Notes: generated by a model not told the origin, from the sequence alone. A stretch of 29,923 bases of DNA from DATADD01 sp046262355 (GCA_046262355.1 JBHEMX010000060.1:1-29923), one strand, 5' to 3'. Positions 1 to 9,979 are shown, counted from the first letter of the stretch. Numbers and translations: made by a program.

Positions 1-1383
<1,383 letters not shown>

Positions 1384-1391
1384 CCTCCGCC

Positions 1392-2309
1392 TCAAGCGTC
1401 GAGCGTGGCGCTCCACAGCCGGGACGGCTCCTTGGGATCGTCGGCGTCGGTCACCATCAGCGTCTCCACGCCGTCGTCGGCGAGGCGAGCCGTCATGCCC
1501 TCCACCTTGATGGGAAGATCCACGGGCTCGAGCATCTCGACGCGACCCTCGACGTCGAGGATCCCGAGCGCGGACCCTTCGATGGCCCCGTCCGTTTCCG
1601 ATCCGGGGTCCTCGGCCGAGGCCGCGAACACCATCCGCCCGTCCGCCAGCGGCGACGCGTCCGAGAAGCTGAGCTCCACTCCGTGGAGCCGGCCGAGGTC
1701 GTAGTCCACGACGTCGAGGATCGCCGAAGGAGGCAGCGGCTCGCCGTGCGCGAGCGCGGCGCAGACCTCGCCGAGATCGAGGTCGACGCGCGCGTTCCGT
1801 GCCCGCTCGCCGTCGCCCCTCTGCAGGAGCCGAAGAACCGTCTCCAGGGCGGCGGCGCCCTCGATGTTGAGCTCGCCGACCGCGGCCGCAAGCGCTTCGT
1901 ATAGCGACGTGAGGTCCACCTCCACGTGAGCCTCGGCCGGCCGTCGATCGGCGAGGAGGGGGATCAGCGCGCCTCGGTGCCTCTTCGCTCCGGAGCCCGA
2001 GCCGAGCGCCAGAAGGGCTCCGTGGGAGAGCTCGCCGAAGGGCGCCAGCAACGTCACGCTCTCGAGGTCGGGCTTCTGCTCCTGCCGGTCACTGTGGTCG
2101 CGCGGAAGCTTCCCTTCGAGTATCTGTAGCGCGTATCCGGGCTTCGACGCGTTGAGCGGGAAGACCCCGAGCACCATCTCGTCGTCCGCCACGACGAACA
2201 ACGTGTCCTCCAGACGGGCGAGGCTGCTTGCCGCCGCGATGTGCCTGGAACCGTCGACCTCTTGCCGTCGCTCGAGAACGAGGTCGCGCAGCTCGCGGAC
2301 CGGGATCAT
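1392..2309 (-). CDS. DUF6929-like predicted beta-propeller protein
   Basis: 305 residues; function unknown. It has no signal peptide or membrane segment. The N-terminal part reads ASSLARLEDTLFVVADDE followed by LGVFPL. The C-terminal part has VEGMTARLADDGVETLMVTDADDP, a pattern of esterase-like/phytase-like propellers in which an acidic DxDDP follows a strand. I assign it to the DUF6929 type from memory of that pattern, so the family name is tentative. The ATG at 2309 is preferred over an upstream in-frame start at 2345, because AAGGCAGG lies about 5 bases before it and the propeller pattern starts soon after. It is convergent with the kinase and divergent from the small peptide at 2410. No catalytic residues can be named. 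Confidence 0.75.
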   Translation of the reverse strand: MIPVRELRDLVLERRQEVDGSRHIAAASSLARLEDTLFVVADDEMVLGVFPLNASKPGYALQILEGKLPRDHSDRQEQKPDLESVTLLAPFGELSHGALLALGSGSGAKRHRGALIPLLADRRPAEAHVEVDLTSLYEALAAAVGELNIEGAAALETVLRLLQRGDGERARNARVDLDLGEVCAALAHGEPLPPSAILDVVDYDLGRLHGVELSFSDASPLADGRMVFAASAEDPGSETDGAIEGSALGILDVEGRVEMLEPVDLPIKVEGMTARLADDGVETLMVTDADDPKEPSRLWSATLDA

Positions 2310-2409
2310 CTCACCTGCCTTACATCGCCTTCCAGGAGCACACACCCTCGTTTATCACAACCTGCGGGCGGGAAGAAGGGAGGCAGGCAGAAGAGGAAGG
2401 GAGGGACGC

Positions 2410-2475
2410 ATGGGCATCGTATGGACGGTCCTCGCCGTCATAGGGCTGATAGTCGTTCTCCAGTACATCTTCTAG
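2410..2475 (+). CDS. 21-residue single-pass membrane peptide
   Basis: A tiny ORF, MGIVWTV at the start and VVLQYIF at the end, hydrophobic along nearly its whole length with no charged residue, so a single transmembrane helix is likely. The start is supported by a very strong purine-rich ribosome binding site (AAGGGAGGGACGC before ATG). The stop is TAG at 2473. It lies in the divergent gap after the DUF6929-like gene and directly before a transporter remnant read in the same frame after the stop. Similar very short membrane peptides are common and often unannotated in high-GC bacteria. A random hydrophobic ORF cannot be excluded; the ribosome binding site is the main support. Confidence 0.5.
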   Translation: MGIVWTVLAVIGLIVVLQYIF

Positions 2476-2505
2476 TCTTCGGCACGACTACACTCACCGC
2501 CGGCG

Positions 2506-2706
2506 CCGCGGGCACTCGCCGCCGTCTTCGCGGCGTCCTACGGCTTCATGCTTCCCGTATCGACGCCGCCGAACGCGATCGTCTACGGGTCGGGCATGAT
2601 CCCGATCACCAAGATGATGCGGTCGGGCTTCGTCTTCGACCTCGTCGGGCTCGTGCTGATCGTCGCGGGACTCACGCTGATGGCGAAGCTCGTCGGCCTC
2701 GTGTAA
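2506..2706 (+). pseudogene. C-terminal remnant of a DASS/SLC13-type anion symporter
   Basis: The frame ending in TAA at 2704 encodes LAAVFAASYGFMLPVSTPPN, then AIVYGSG, MMRSGFVFDLVG and a final hydrophobic helix. FMLPV-TPPNAIV-GSG is the signature of the last part of divalent-anion:Na+ symporters (citrate/succinate/sulfate carriers, normally about 450-500 residues). Only about 65 residues remain. Upstream in the same frame there is a TAG at 2473 and non-homologous sequence, and no start codon with a ribosome binding site precedes the conserved part, so the gene is a decayed 3' fragment. Its stop lies 2 bases from the end of the convergent KDPG aldolase gene, suggesting the transporter once stood here intact and lost its 5' part by deletion. 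Confidence 0.75.
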
Positions 2707-2708
2707 GG

Positions 2709-3374
2709 CTAGTCGCTCTCCTGGTCCGTGACGTACATGTCGAGGCGACGGCACACCTCGATGGCGCGCCGCTCGAGCTCGTCGAAGCGCCCGTCGGCGG
2801 CCAGGTCCGCGCTGAAGATGTCCCCGCCGAACCCCGCGAGCTCGGCGCCCGCGTCGAGGTAGCCGAGGTAGTTCTCGGCGGTGAGCCCCCCGGTCACGAG
2901 GATCGGCGTGCCGTCGAGCGGTCCGAGGACGTCGGCGATGTAGGCCGGTCCCCCGAGCCTCTCCGCGGGAAAGACCTTGACCCAATCGGCGCCGGCGCGC
3001 CGGGCCGAGAAGATCTCGGTAGGACTCGACGCCCCGATCGCCACCGGCAGAGAGAGCTCGTGGGCGGCTTCGACGACCTCGGGCACGACCACGGGAGTGA
3101 CGATGAACTCGGCTCCGGCGTCGTAGGACTCCTTGACCTGCTCCGGGGCCGTGATCGTGCCGGCGCCGACGATCGCGTCGCCCCGACCGGCGACGTCGGC
3201 GAGCGCGTCGGTGGCGTCCGGAGTGTTGAGTGTTACCTCCACTGCCTCGAAGCCTCCGCGCAGCGCGGATGCGATGCCCTCGACGGCGTCGTGGGACGAA
3301 TGCGTGCGCAGGATCGCTATCACCGTCGCGTCCCGCAGGCGCTCCAGGCGCTGTCCGAAGAGCTTGGGGTTCAT
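2709..3374 (-). CDS. eda: KDPG/4-hydroxy-2-oxoglutarate aldolase
   Basis: 221 residues, normal length for the class I (Schiff base) KDPG/KHG aldolase family, which splits 2-keto-3-deoxy-6-phosphogluconate into pyruvate and glyceraldehyde 3-phosphate in the Entner-Doudoroff pathway. The (beta/alpha)8 motifs are all present: VIAILRT, VEVTLNT with Glu46, VGAGTITAPEQ, FIVTPVV, WVKVFPAE with the Schiff-base Lys133, and LVTGGLT for phosphate binding. The ATG at 3374 gives the usual N-terminus. It is 77 bases from the sbcC stop and may have its own promoter. Since no other Entner-Doudoroff gene is near, the exact substrate (KDPG, KDPGal or KHG) cannot be decided. The adjacent decayed anion transporter may once have supplied a sugar acid or dicarboxylate. 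Confidence 0.9.
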   Translation of the reverse strand: MNPKLFGQRLERLRDATVIAILRTHSSHDAVEGIASALRGGFEAVEVTLNTPDATDALADVAGRGDAIVGAGTITAPEQVKESYDAGAEFIVTPVVVPEVVEAAHELSLPVAIGASSPTEIFSARRAGADWVKVFPAERLGGPAYIADVLGPLDGTPILVTGGLTAENYLGYLDAGAELAGFGGDIFSADLAADGRFDELERRAIEVCRRLDMYVTDQESD

Positions 3375-3451
3375 GACCGGCAGGTTACCCGAGCCTCGAG
3401 TCGTGCATGGAACCGCCTTCCCCCCGGAGCAGCTCTCGGCGGCTGCGGTGG

Positions 3452-6043
3452 CTACACGAGCGCGGGCTCGGCCGAGGATCGACCGAGCGTGCTGCCGGTG
3501 GAGGACTTGCGGACCTCGAGGCGAACCGGCATGCGGTCGGCGACCTCGGAGACATGGGTGATGACTCCCACGAGACGGTCCTCTCCCCCGAGCTGCTCGA
3601 TCGCCGCGACCACGACCCCGAGCGTCTCCGCGTCGAGGTTGCCGAAGCCCTCGTCGAGGAAGAGGCTCTCGAGCTTGCTCTTCTCGCTCACCGCGAGGAG
3701 CTGGACCTGCTCGGACAGCGCGAGCGCCAGGGCCAGAGAAGCAAGAAAGGTCTCGCCGCCGGACAGCGTTCGCACGCTGCGCCGCTCGTCGCCGTTCCAG
3801 CCGTCGACCACGAAGAACTCGTTGTCCTCGTAGACCAGGCGGTACCTCGCCGCCGAGAGGCTCGCCAGCCTCTCCGTCGCCGCTCGAGCCAGCAGCGCGA
3901 TCGCCTCACCCTGAAGGAACTCGACTATGCGGTTGTCCCTCAGCTCGTTACCGAGCGCCGAGAAGACCGCGTGCGCGTTGCGCTGCTCGGCGACCTCCCC
4001 CTCCAGCACCCGTCGCCGTGCGAGCTTGTCCTCGAGCGTCTCGCGGTCCCGCTCGGCCACGGCCGCATCCTCCACACGGGCGCGTGCGAGTGCAGCCGCG
4101 GACTGCGCCAACCCGCCGAGGTCCTCGCCCGCGATCCCGAGGTCGGAGGGAACCGCGGCCCTCGCCTCGGCGACCATCGAGGCTCGCCGGGCGAGGCGGG
4201 CGTCGAGCGCCTCCTGCACCGCCTTGTGCAGCTCTCCCAGCCGGCGCGCCGCCCCGGCGGCGACGGCGGCCAGGTCCTCAGCGGCGCGCGGCAGCTCGGC
4301 GGGCCAGACGGCAGCCATGCCGGCCTCGGGCGCCGCCTCCTTGGCCCGCTCCAGCACCGCCTCGAGACCACCTCGGTGCAGGGCGGCGCGCTCCTCGGCG
4401 ACGTCGCGCTCGATCGCAGCAACGCGCCGCCGGGACTCCTCCGCGAGGTGGCGCGCCTTCTCGACGTCGACGCGCGCCTGCTCCCGGACCTCGATCCGAT
4501 CCTTGAGGACGCTCAGGCGCTGTGCCAGGATCGCGTCCGCTTCGTCCGGGGGGTCTGCGCCGAAGCCGACCTCGAGCTCTGTGCGCGCCGTCGTGAGCAG
4601 CGACTCCTTGACGGCGAGCTCCGAGCGACAGCGCTCCACGCTCGCGCGCGCGTGCTCCAGCGTGTTGCGCGCGACATCGAGCCTGCGGTCGAGCGAATGC
4701 ACCGCCTGCTCGGCCGCCTCCTTCGCCGCCTCCGCGCTGTGCAGCTCCTGCTTCGCCTCTTGCAAGGCCTCTGGGGACGGCGCGGGAAGGTCCTCGAGTG
4801 GCCTGTCGCACACCGGGCAGGCGTCGCCCGGCTCGAGGTCGGCCACCAGCGCCGCCACGGCATCTGCCTCGTACGCCTCGTGGTGGCGCGCCGTGGCCTG
4901 CTCGAGCGCCCGCAGGCTGTTGCTCTGCCGCCGCCGCGCGCGCGCGAGCTCCTTCTCGATCGGCGCCAAGCCCGCGCGCGCGGCGGCCTCCTTGTCCTCC
5001 TCCGAGGACACCGACCCTTGCGCCGCGCCGAACTCGCCCCGCAGGTCACCGACGCGCAGCGCGCGCTCGCGCAGCGCCGCGATCTCATCCACGCGACCCC
5101 ACGTCGATTCGGCGGATCCGATCTCTGCCTGCGCTTCGTCGAGCCTCCTCCCGGCGATACCTGCCGTCTCGGTGGTTTCCTCGACGTCCCTCAACGCGGC
5201 GGCCAAAGCCTCGCCATGAGCCTCGAGGCGCGCGGCGCGCACGGAGAGGTCGTGAGCCAACTCCCCTATCTCTTCGTCACACGCTTGGAGGTCTGCGATC
5301 GAGCGTTCCTGGACCTCCCACTCGCGCGCCGCGGCCTCCAAGGCGCGCTGCGCATCGAGCGCGCGCCCGGCGTCGTTGCGGGCGCGCTTCGCAGTCGTGC
5401 GCGCGCCGCGTAGCGCGGCTTCGTCCACCCCCTGGTAATCGGTGTCTATGAACTGCTGCTTGTTCTCGCTCGCATTGCGAGCATCTCTGGCGACCTCGTT
5501 GGAGCGCTGCGCCATCTTCTTGAACAGCTCCAGTCCCAGCAGCTCCGTCAGGATCTTGCGGCGGTGCTTCGCCTCGCCCGTCAGGAACTCCGCGAACTTC
5601 CCCTGTGGCAGCACCACCGAGCGCGAGAAGGCCTCGTAATCGAGGCCGATGATGCCCTTGATCATGCGATTGACCTCGCGCACGGAATCGGCGCCCGGCC
5701 CCGCGCTCACCCATTCGTCTCCTTTCGACACCTCCAGGAGGACCCTGGTGGGGCCCGAGCCGTACACGCCAGGAGTGCGACGGGCGACGCGGTAACGCAC
5801 ACCCGACACCGAGAAATCGAGCGTCACCGCCATGTAGGGCTGTCCCTGGCTGACGAGCTGCGCGGCCTCGCGTCCCACCCTTTCGACGTGTCCGTACAGC
5901 GCGTAGGTCATCGCGTCGAGGACGCTGCTCTTGCCCGATCCCATCGGGCCCCAGAGAGCGAAGAGGTCGAGATCCGTGAAGTCGATCTCCTGCTCCTCTC
6001 GGAACGAGGTGAAACCTCTGAGCCGAAGCGACAGCGGCCGCAT
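3452..6043 (-). CDS. sbcC: SbcC/Rad50-type ATPase of the DNA end-processing complex
   Basis: 863 residues. ABC-type ATPase of the SMC/Rad50 family that with SbcD (Mre11) binds and opens DNA ends. Order: N-terminal globular part with FTSFREEQEIDF and Walker A GPMGSGKSS (32-40), long Ala/Arg/Glu-rich coiled coil, zinc hook CPVC at Cys409/Cys412, second coiled coil, then the ABC signature TLSGGETFLAS (about 755-765), Walker B SLFLDEGFGNLD (about 790-801) and ITHVSEV. It is shorter than E. coli SbcC (over 1000 residues) and close to archaeal Rad50 in length. The start ATG shares a base with the sbcD stop (TGATG), so translation is coupled. Last gene of the nurA-herA-sbcD-sbcC operon. Confidence 0.95.
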   Translation of the reverse strand: MRPLSLRLRGFTSFREEQEIDFTDLDLFALWGPMGSGKSSVLDAMTYALYGHVERVGREAAQLVSQGQPYMAVTLDFSVSGVRYRVARRTPGVYGSGPTRVLLEVSKGDEWVSAGPGADSVREVNRMIKGIIGLDYEAFSRSVVLPQGKFAEFLTGEAKHRRKILTELLGLELFKKMAQRSNEVARDARNASENKQQFIDTDYQGVDEAALRGARTTAKRARNDAGRALDAQRALEAAAREWEVQERSIADLQACDEEIGELAHDLSVRAARLEAHGEALAAALRDVEETTETAGIAGRRLDEAQAEIGSAESTWGRVDEIAALRERALRVGDLRGEFGAAQGSVSSEEDKEAAARAGLAPIEKELARARRRQSNSLRALEQATARHHEAYEADAVAALVADLEPGDACPVCDRPLEDLPAPSPEALQEAKQELHSAEAAKEAAEQAVHSLDRRLDVARNTLEHARASVERCRSELAVKESLLTTARTELEVGFGADPPDEADAILAQRLSVLKDRIEVREQARVDVEKARHLAEESRRRVAAIERDVAEERAALHRGGLEAVLERAKEAAPEAGMAAVWPAELPRAAEDLAAVAAGAARRLGELHKAVQEALDARLARRASMVAEARAAVPSDLGIAGEDLGGLAQSAAALARARVEDAAVAERDRETLEDKLARRRVLEGEVAEQRNAHAVFSALGNELRDNRIVEFLQGEAIALLARAATERLASLSAARYRLVYEDNEFFVVDGWNGDERRSVRTLSGGETFLASLALALALSEQVQLLAVSEKSKLESLFLDEGFGNLDAETLGVVVAAIEQLGGEDRLVGVITHVSEVADRMPVRLEVRKSSTGSTLGRSSAEPALV

Positions 6044-7197
6044 CAGAAAGTCACCTCCTCATAGATGCGGTCGAACGCGTTCGTGAGCTCGCCCGACGGT
6101 TGGGAGCCATGCGTGTCGCCGTAGTAGGACAAGAACTGCTCTTTGGGACTGAGCCCCTGCAGCGAGGCCGGCGCGGGCTCGCCTTCGATCTCCGGCAGCA
6201 CGAGACGAACGTCCAACGTGTTCGGCAGCTTCTCGCGCACGAGGTCGGCGATGCCGGGGATGGGCCGATCGAGCGTGAGGTGGACCCTCAAGAACGCATC
6301 GTCCACCTGTTCGGCGATGTCGTCGAGCACCTCCGGCGTCGCCTCCACATCGACGAGCCGGCGCCCCACGTCGAGCGCGACCTCGTGCACGCGCGCAGGC
6401 TTGCCCGCCGAGGCCTCCACCACGACGAGCGACTTCTGCTGTCCCACCTCGCCGAAGTCGAGCTGCAGCAGCGACCCGCTGTAGTGCGCCTCGCCCGGCG
6501 CGCCGGGGACCTTCTGTGCCTTGTGGATGTGGCCGAGTGCGACGTAGCTTGCCGTCGCCGGCAGGCGCTGGGGCGAGATGGCGTAGTCGCTGCCGATCGT
6601 GATCTCTCGTTCGCTGCCGCCCGGCTGAGCGCCCGAGATGAACATGTGGCCGATCACGATGTTGACGGTGTCTGCACGGAAACGGGCCTCGTACGCCGCC
6701 AGCAGCTTCCCCATGTTCTCGTCGTAGTTGACAAAGCCCGACGCCATGTCGTCGAAGAGACCGGCGGCATCGGAGAAGCGCCGCGGCGACGTGAACGGGA
6801 CGCACGCGAACAGCGCCGCCTCGGTTCCGTCGCGCGACGCAAGCGTCACGATCGCCCCCTCGTCGGGACGACGCACCTTGGGAACGACATGGGTGCCGAT
6901 GCGCTCCAGGAGCGGAGCGAAGGCCCCCAGACGCAGGCTGGAGTCGTGGTTGCCGGGGATCGCCACGACGCCGACGCCCCGCTCGCCGAGGCGCAGCAAC
7001 GTCTCGAAGATGAGCTTGTCCGCATCCGGCGACACGGACCTCTGATCGTAGATGTCGCCGGCCAGCAACAGCGCATCGACGCCTTCCGCTTCGGCCACCT
7101 CGACGACCGTGCTCAGAGCGGCGGCGAACTCGTCCACGCGCGACCTGCCGCGGATCGTCCTGCCGACGTGCCAGTCGGCGGTGTGCAGGAACCTCAT
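6043..7197 (-). CDS. sbcD: SbcD/Mre11-type DNA exonuclease subunit
   Basis: 384 residues. Mn-dependent nuclease subunit of the SbcCD (Mre11-Rad50) complex. All metallophosphoesterase motifs are present: TADWHVG (Asp8, His10), GDIYD (Asp48), PGNHD (Asn83, His84), IGHMF (His184) and LGHIH (His223, His225). The C-terminal 110 residues form the capping/Rad50-binding part. The start ATG overlaps the herA stop in TGATG, and the stop overlaps the sbcC start in the same way. The genetic coupling to both sbcC and herA supports one resection machine. Nothing is missing or truncated. Confidence 0.95.
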   Translation of the reverse strand: MRFLHTADWHVGRTIRGRSRVDEFAAALSTVVEVAEAEGVDALLLAGDIYDQRSVSPDADKLIFETLLRLGERGVGVVAIPGNHDSSLRLGAFAPLLERIGTHVVPKVRRPDEGAIVTLASRDGTEAALFACVPFTSPRRFSDAAGLFDDMASGFVNYDENMGKLLAAYEARFRADTVNIVIGHMFISGAQPGGSEREITIGSDYAISPQRLPATASYVALGHIHKAQKVPGAPGEAHYSGSLLQLDFGEVGQQKSLVVVEASAGKPARVHEVALDVGRRLVDVEATPEVLDDIAEQVDDAFLRVHLTLDRPIPGIADLVREKLPNTLDVRLVLPEIEGEPAPASLQGLSPKEQFLSYYGDTHGSQPSGELTNAFDRIYEEVTF

Positions 7198-8903
7198 CAG
7201 TCGCCGTCGAACCTCTCGAAGACGTCGTCGGCCGCGGATGCGATCGCTTCATCGGCGCGCGTCGCCCACGACGGGAACGGGAACGAGATCTGCATCGGCA
7301 CGGGGACGTGCGGCTGTTGCACGATCATGGAACCCGGCTTGAGGATCGCCGCCCTCGCCCTCGTGACCGCAGGCATGAAGCCGTACTCGGAACGCTCGGC
7401 CTCTGCGGTGTCGAGTCTGCCGACGACGCGGAAGGCCGCATTGGCGATGACGCGGCGCTCCACCTCGCTGGCGGTCTGCTCCGCGCCGACGAGGATCATG
7501 CCGAGGGAGCGCCCGCGCTCGGCGACGTCGAGAAGCACTTCTTTGATCGGGCTCCATCCCTCGCGCGGCGCGTAGCGGTTGAGCTCGTCGAGCACGAGGA
7601 ACGTGAGGGGCAAGCGCTGTCCCCGGCGCTCCTTCTGCTCGAACAGCTTCTTGACCACCACACCCGTGACGAACCGCTTGGCGCGGTCGTGGAGGTTGTG
7701 GATGTCGATGACGGTCACCTGCGTGGCGTCCCAGTCGATGCGGTGCCTCTTCGTCTCGTCCGCCCGACGCCCCCAGATGAGGTGGCCGACGCGGAAGCGC
7801 GCGGCCTCGAGGCGGCGCTGGAACGCGGCGATCGTGCCCTCGGCCATGCGACCTCGCCACAGCGATGAATCTTCATCGAGCTCGGTGTTGATGAAGTCGA
7901 CCAGAGTCTCGAAGTCGGCGATCACCTGACCGCGTATCCGAACCGTCGCGCCGTGCTCTGGGTCGTCTTCTGCCTCGCGATCGAGGAACGACTCGACGCG
8001 CGCCACGAGGTCGGCGATCTGCGAGCGCTCGCTCTCCGCCTCGGCGAAGAGGAACTTGAGGAAGCCTTCCCTCACGAACTCCTTGATCGTCCAGTAGTAT
8101 GCATGCACGCCTTCCTTGCGGCTGCCCGTGTCCGGGATCGCCTGATCACCGGCGCGCGGCGCGACCGGCGCCCAGATGCCGACCGACTCGAACGGTCCGG
8201 CAGGAAGCCCGAGGTGGGTGTAGTCGGCTCTAGCCTTCGCGTCGGTGGCGATCTTGGCGTTGGGCTTGTCGAGATAGAGAAGGTCCTCGCCCTTGACGTT
8301 GAAGACGATCGCCTTTGTGTTCGTCCGGTAGCGACCGAGGACCTCGGAGTGGAACAGCGAATAGAGGAGGAACAGCGCATAGGTGGTCTTGGTGGCGACG
8401 CCCGAGATGCCGGAGATGTTCACGTGCGCGCCGCGCGACCCGTCGAGGAAGTCGAGATCGAGGAAGACGGGTTCGCCGTCGCGCGACAGGCCGCCCGCCA
8501 GGCGGCGCTCGATCTGGTCCAAGTAGAGCGCCTCGTCGCGGTCTTTGCCGCGCGCCCGCAGGGCCGGCTGCCCCGGGAGCGGCGGGACGAAGATCTCCGG
8601 CTCCACGCGCGTCGCAACGACCTTGGCGGCCTGGGATATGCCGGCCGGCAGCACCCCCTTGTCGACGAGGAACACGTCGGAGTCGAGGCTCACGCCCTCG
8701 TGGCGCGCCCGCACCTCCTGCACCAACCCGGAGACCCGGATCGTGCCCCGCCCCGGGACGTCGGTCTCGACCAGCACGGCGTCGTCGAGCTGCATGTAGG
8801 CGCCGGGCAAAACCCCTACCCAGAATACGAGCGGGGTCGAGTCCTCCGTGCCGAGCACGATGCCGACCGGCTCCGAGGACGTCGGGATGTAGTCGCTATC
8901 CAT
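7197..8903 (-). CDS. herA: HerA-like hexameric DNA translocase/helicase ATPase
   Basis: 568 residues from the ATG at 8903, chosen because GGAGGG lies 5 bases upstream; an in-frame start at 8918 has no such site. HerA is a FtsK/VirB4-superfamily ring ATPase that works with the NurA nuclease on DNA ends. The N-terminal about 100 residues look like the HAS-barrel (EPVGIVLGTEDSTP through VLVETDVPGRGTIRVSGLV). The P-loop is a variant: ISGISGVATKTTYA (about 163-176) with Lys172-Thr173 but without the usual GSGKS spacing. Walker B is LTFLVLDELNRYAP. A sensor-type stretch VGAEQTAS and the C-terminal strand MQISFPFPSW follow. The start overlaps the nurA stop by 8 bases. Family is clear; bacterial HerA can also serve in phage defence, but the sbcCD linkage points to repair. 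Confidence 0.87.
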   Translation of the reverse strand: MDSDYIPTSSEPVGIVLGTEDSTPLVFWVGVLPGAYMQLDDAVLVETDVPGRGTIRVSGLVQEVRARHEGVSLDSDVFLVDKGVLPAGISQAAKVVATRVEPEIFVPPLPGQPALRARGKDRDEALYLDQIERRLAGGLSRDGEPVFLDLDFLDGSRGAHVNISGISGVATKTTYALFLLYSLFHSEVLGRYRTNTKAIVFNVKGEDLLYLDKPNAKIATDAKARADYTHLGLPAGPFESVGIWAPVAPRAGDQAIPDTGSRKEGVHAYYWTIKEFVREGFLKFLFAEAESERSQIADLVARVESFLDREAEDDPEHGATVRIRGQVIADFETLVDFINTELDEDSSLWRGRMAEGTIAAFQRRLEAARFRVGHLIWGRRADETKRHRIDWDATQVTVIDIHNLHDRAKRFVTGVVVKKLFEQKERRGQRLPLTFLVLDELNRYAPREGWSPIKEVLLDVAERGRSLGMILVGAEQTASEVERRVIANAAFRVVGRLDTAEAERSEYGFMPAVTRARAAILKPGSMIVQQPHVPVPMQISFPFPSWATRADEAIASAADDVFERFDGD

Positions 8904-9855
8904 GGTTGCCCTCCGCAAGGTGTGCCTGCATGGCGCGCGTGATTAGCATCGAACTGCCGAGCCGGTGCTTGAGGCGCTCCTCGAGCGCGCCCACCGGCGT
9001 GAGGTTCTGGGGGGCGCGCGGGTCGAAGCCGGGCCGCCCGGCGAAGCTGGGAAGGTGGCGGGCGACGAGATCGGCGATCCTGCGCGCCTCCTCGAGGCCC
9101 AGCGAGGTGCGGACCTCGCAGCGCACGAGCCCGGCGAACTCGTGCCACGCGGGGGCGCTCTCGATGAGCCTGAGGTACCACGCATAGCGATCGATCACGC
9201 CGTTGCCGAGCGCGAACAGCGGGGTCCTCTGGCCCGGCTCCAGGCGCCCCAGAAGCGCCTCGTTGGGAGCGGGCAGGTACGAGACCACCATCCGCTTGAC
9301 CACGCCCACGACCGGCCGGGCGGCACCGCCGTCGAGGTGCAGGGGGCCGTCCGCGAACACGAGCCCGTCGCGCGCGAGCGTCTCGGCGAGACGCTGCTCG
9401 AGCGCGAGCATGACCCGTTGCAGACCGCGCCTGAGCCCCGTCGGAGAGTCGTCGGCGAGCGGGTGCGGCTCGTAGCGCAGCTTGCTGCCGGCAACGTCCA
9501 CGTCGAGCGGCGGCGCCTCGATGCGGCTGCCCACGAGGAAGGCGCGCGCTATGGGCTCGCCCTCCGCCACGAAGGTCGCGGCTCCGTCGCAACGCACGGC
9601 CCCCGAGGCGCAGGATCCCAACAGCCCCCAGGCGCGCGCGTCGCCGTCGCGCGCGAGCACCCGCAGCTCGGTGCGCATGACCCCGTCGACGAAGGACACG
9701 CTCGGCGCGGCGCAGGGAGCCGGAACCAAGGGTCGCGTCCAGTCGTCGGTCTCGACGTTGGGGTCCACCACCGCGCGCGTCGTCTCGTCCTCGAGCTCGA
9801 TCTCGGCGCCGGCGCCGTGGTCGGGGCGCCACGGGTCCGCCTTCAGCTGCAGCAC
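8896..9855 (-). CDS. nurA: NurA-domain nuclease
   Basis: 319 residues from a GTG at 9855, the only possible start before an in-frame stop upstream at 9892-9894. NurA is a 5'-3' nuclease that docks on the HerA ring. Visible NurA features are VSFVDGVMRTELRV with the metal-binding Asp57, the strand VVGVVKRMVVSYL, LGNGVIDRYAWYLRL, WHEFAGLVRCEV, and a C-terminal helix with PQNLTPVGALEERLKHRLGS. The N-terminal 40 residues are poorly conserved. The gene is first in the four-gene operon, 8 bases overlapping herA. The ribosome binding site before the GTG is weak (CCAGGCG). Bacterial NurA proteins are divergent, so identification rests on motif pattern plus the herA neighbour. Confidence 0.83.
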   Translation of the reverse strand: MLQLKADPWRPDHGAGAEIELEDETTRAVVDPNVETDDWTRPLVPAPCAAPSVSFVDGVMRTELRVLARDGDARAWGLLGSCASGAVRCDGAATFVAEGEPIARAFLVGSRIEAPPLDVDVAGSKLRYEPHPLADDSPTGLRRGLQRVMLALEQRLAETLARDGLVFADGPLHLDGGAARPVVGVVKRMVVSYLPAPNEALLGRLEPGQRTPLFALGNGVIDRYAWYLRLIESAPAWHEFAGLVRCEVRTSLGLEEARRIADLVARHLPSFAGRPGFDPRAPQNLTPVGALEERLKHRLGSSMLITRAMQAHLAEGNHG

Positions 9856-9883
9856 GTCTGCGCCTGGATCGAGGGTTGCACCG

Positions 9884-9979
9884 TCACGACTTCAGCCTAG
9901 CGGCGAGGTGCGACGGGAAACGGGTTTTGCGGCCGCCCATGGTGACCAGAAGCCCACCACCGCCGCTCCGCGACGGCAC
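9884..9979 (-). CDS. Possible small basic peptide upstream of nurA
   Basis: In the 164-base gap before nurA one minus-strand frame is open for about 46 codons with strong G/C at third positions and ends in TGA at 9884. From the GTG at 9979 it gives 31 residues ending GGRKTRFPSHLAARLKS, with four glycines before. An ATG at 9940 would leave 18 residues. No good ribosome binding site precedes either start. It could be a small leader protein of the nurA operon, the C-terminal relic of a lost gene, or chance. I do not recognise a family. Confidence 0.25.
   Translation of the reverse strand: MPSRSGGGGLLVTMGGRKTRFPSHLAARLKS

Noticed and set aside
3407..5413. Long plus-strand open frame opposite sbcC
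   Set aside because: Arg/Ala/Leu-rich shadow translation of a high-GC gene; the minus strand carries all SbcC motifs.
7197..9855. HerA-NurA as a phage-defence pair
   Set aside because: Bacterial HerA does occur in defence systems, but here the pair is translationally coupled to sbcD and sbcC, with no defence genes around.
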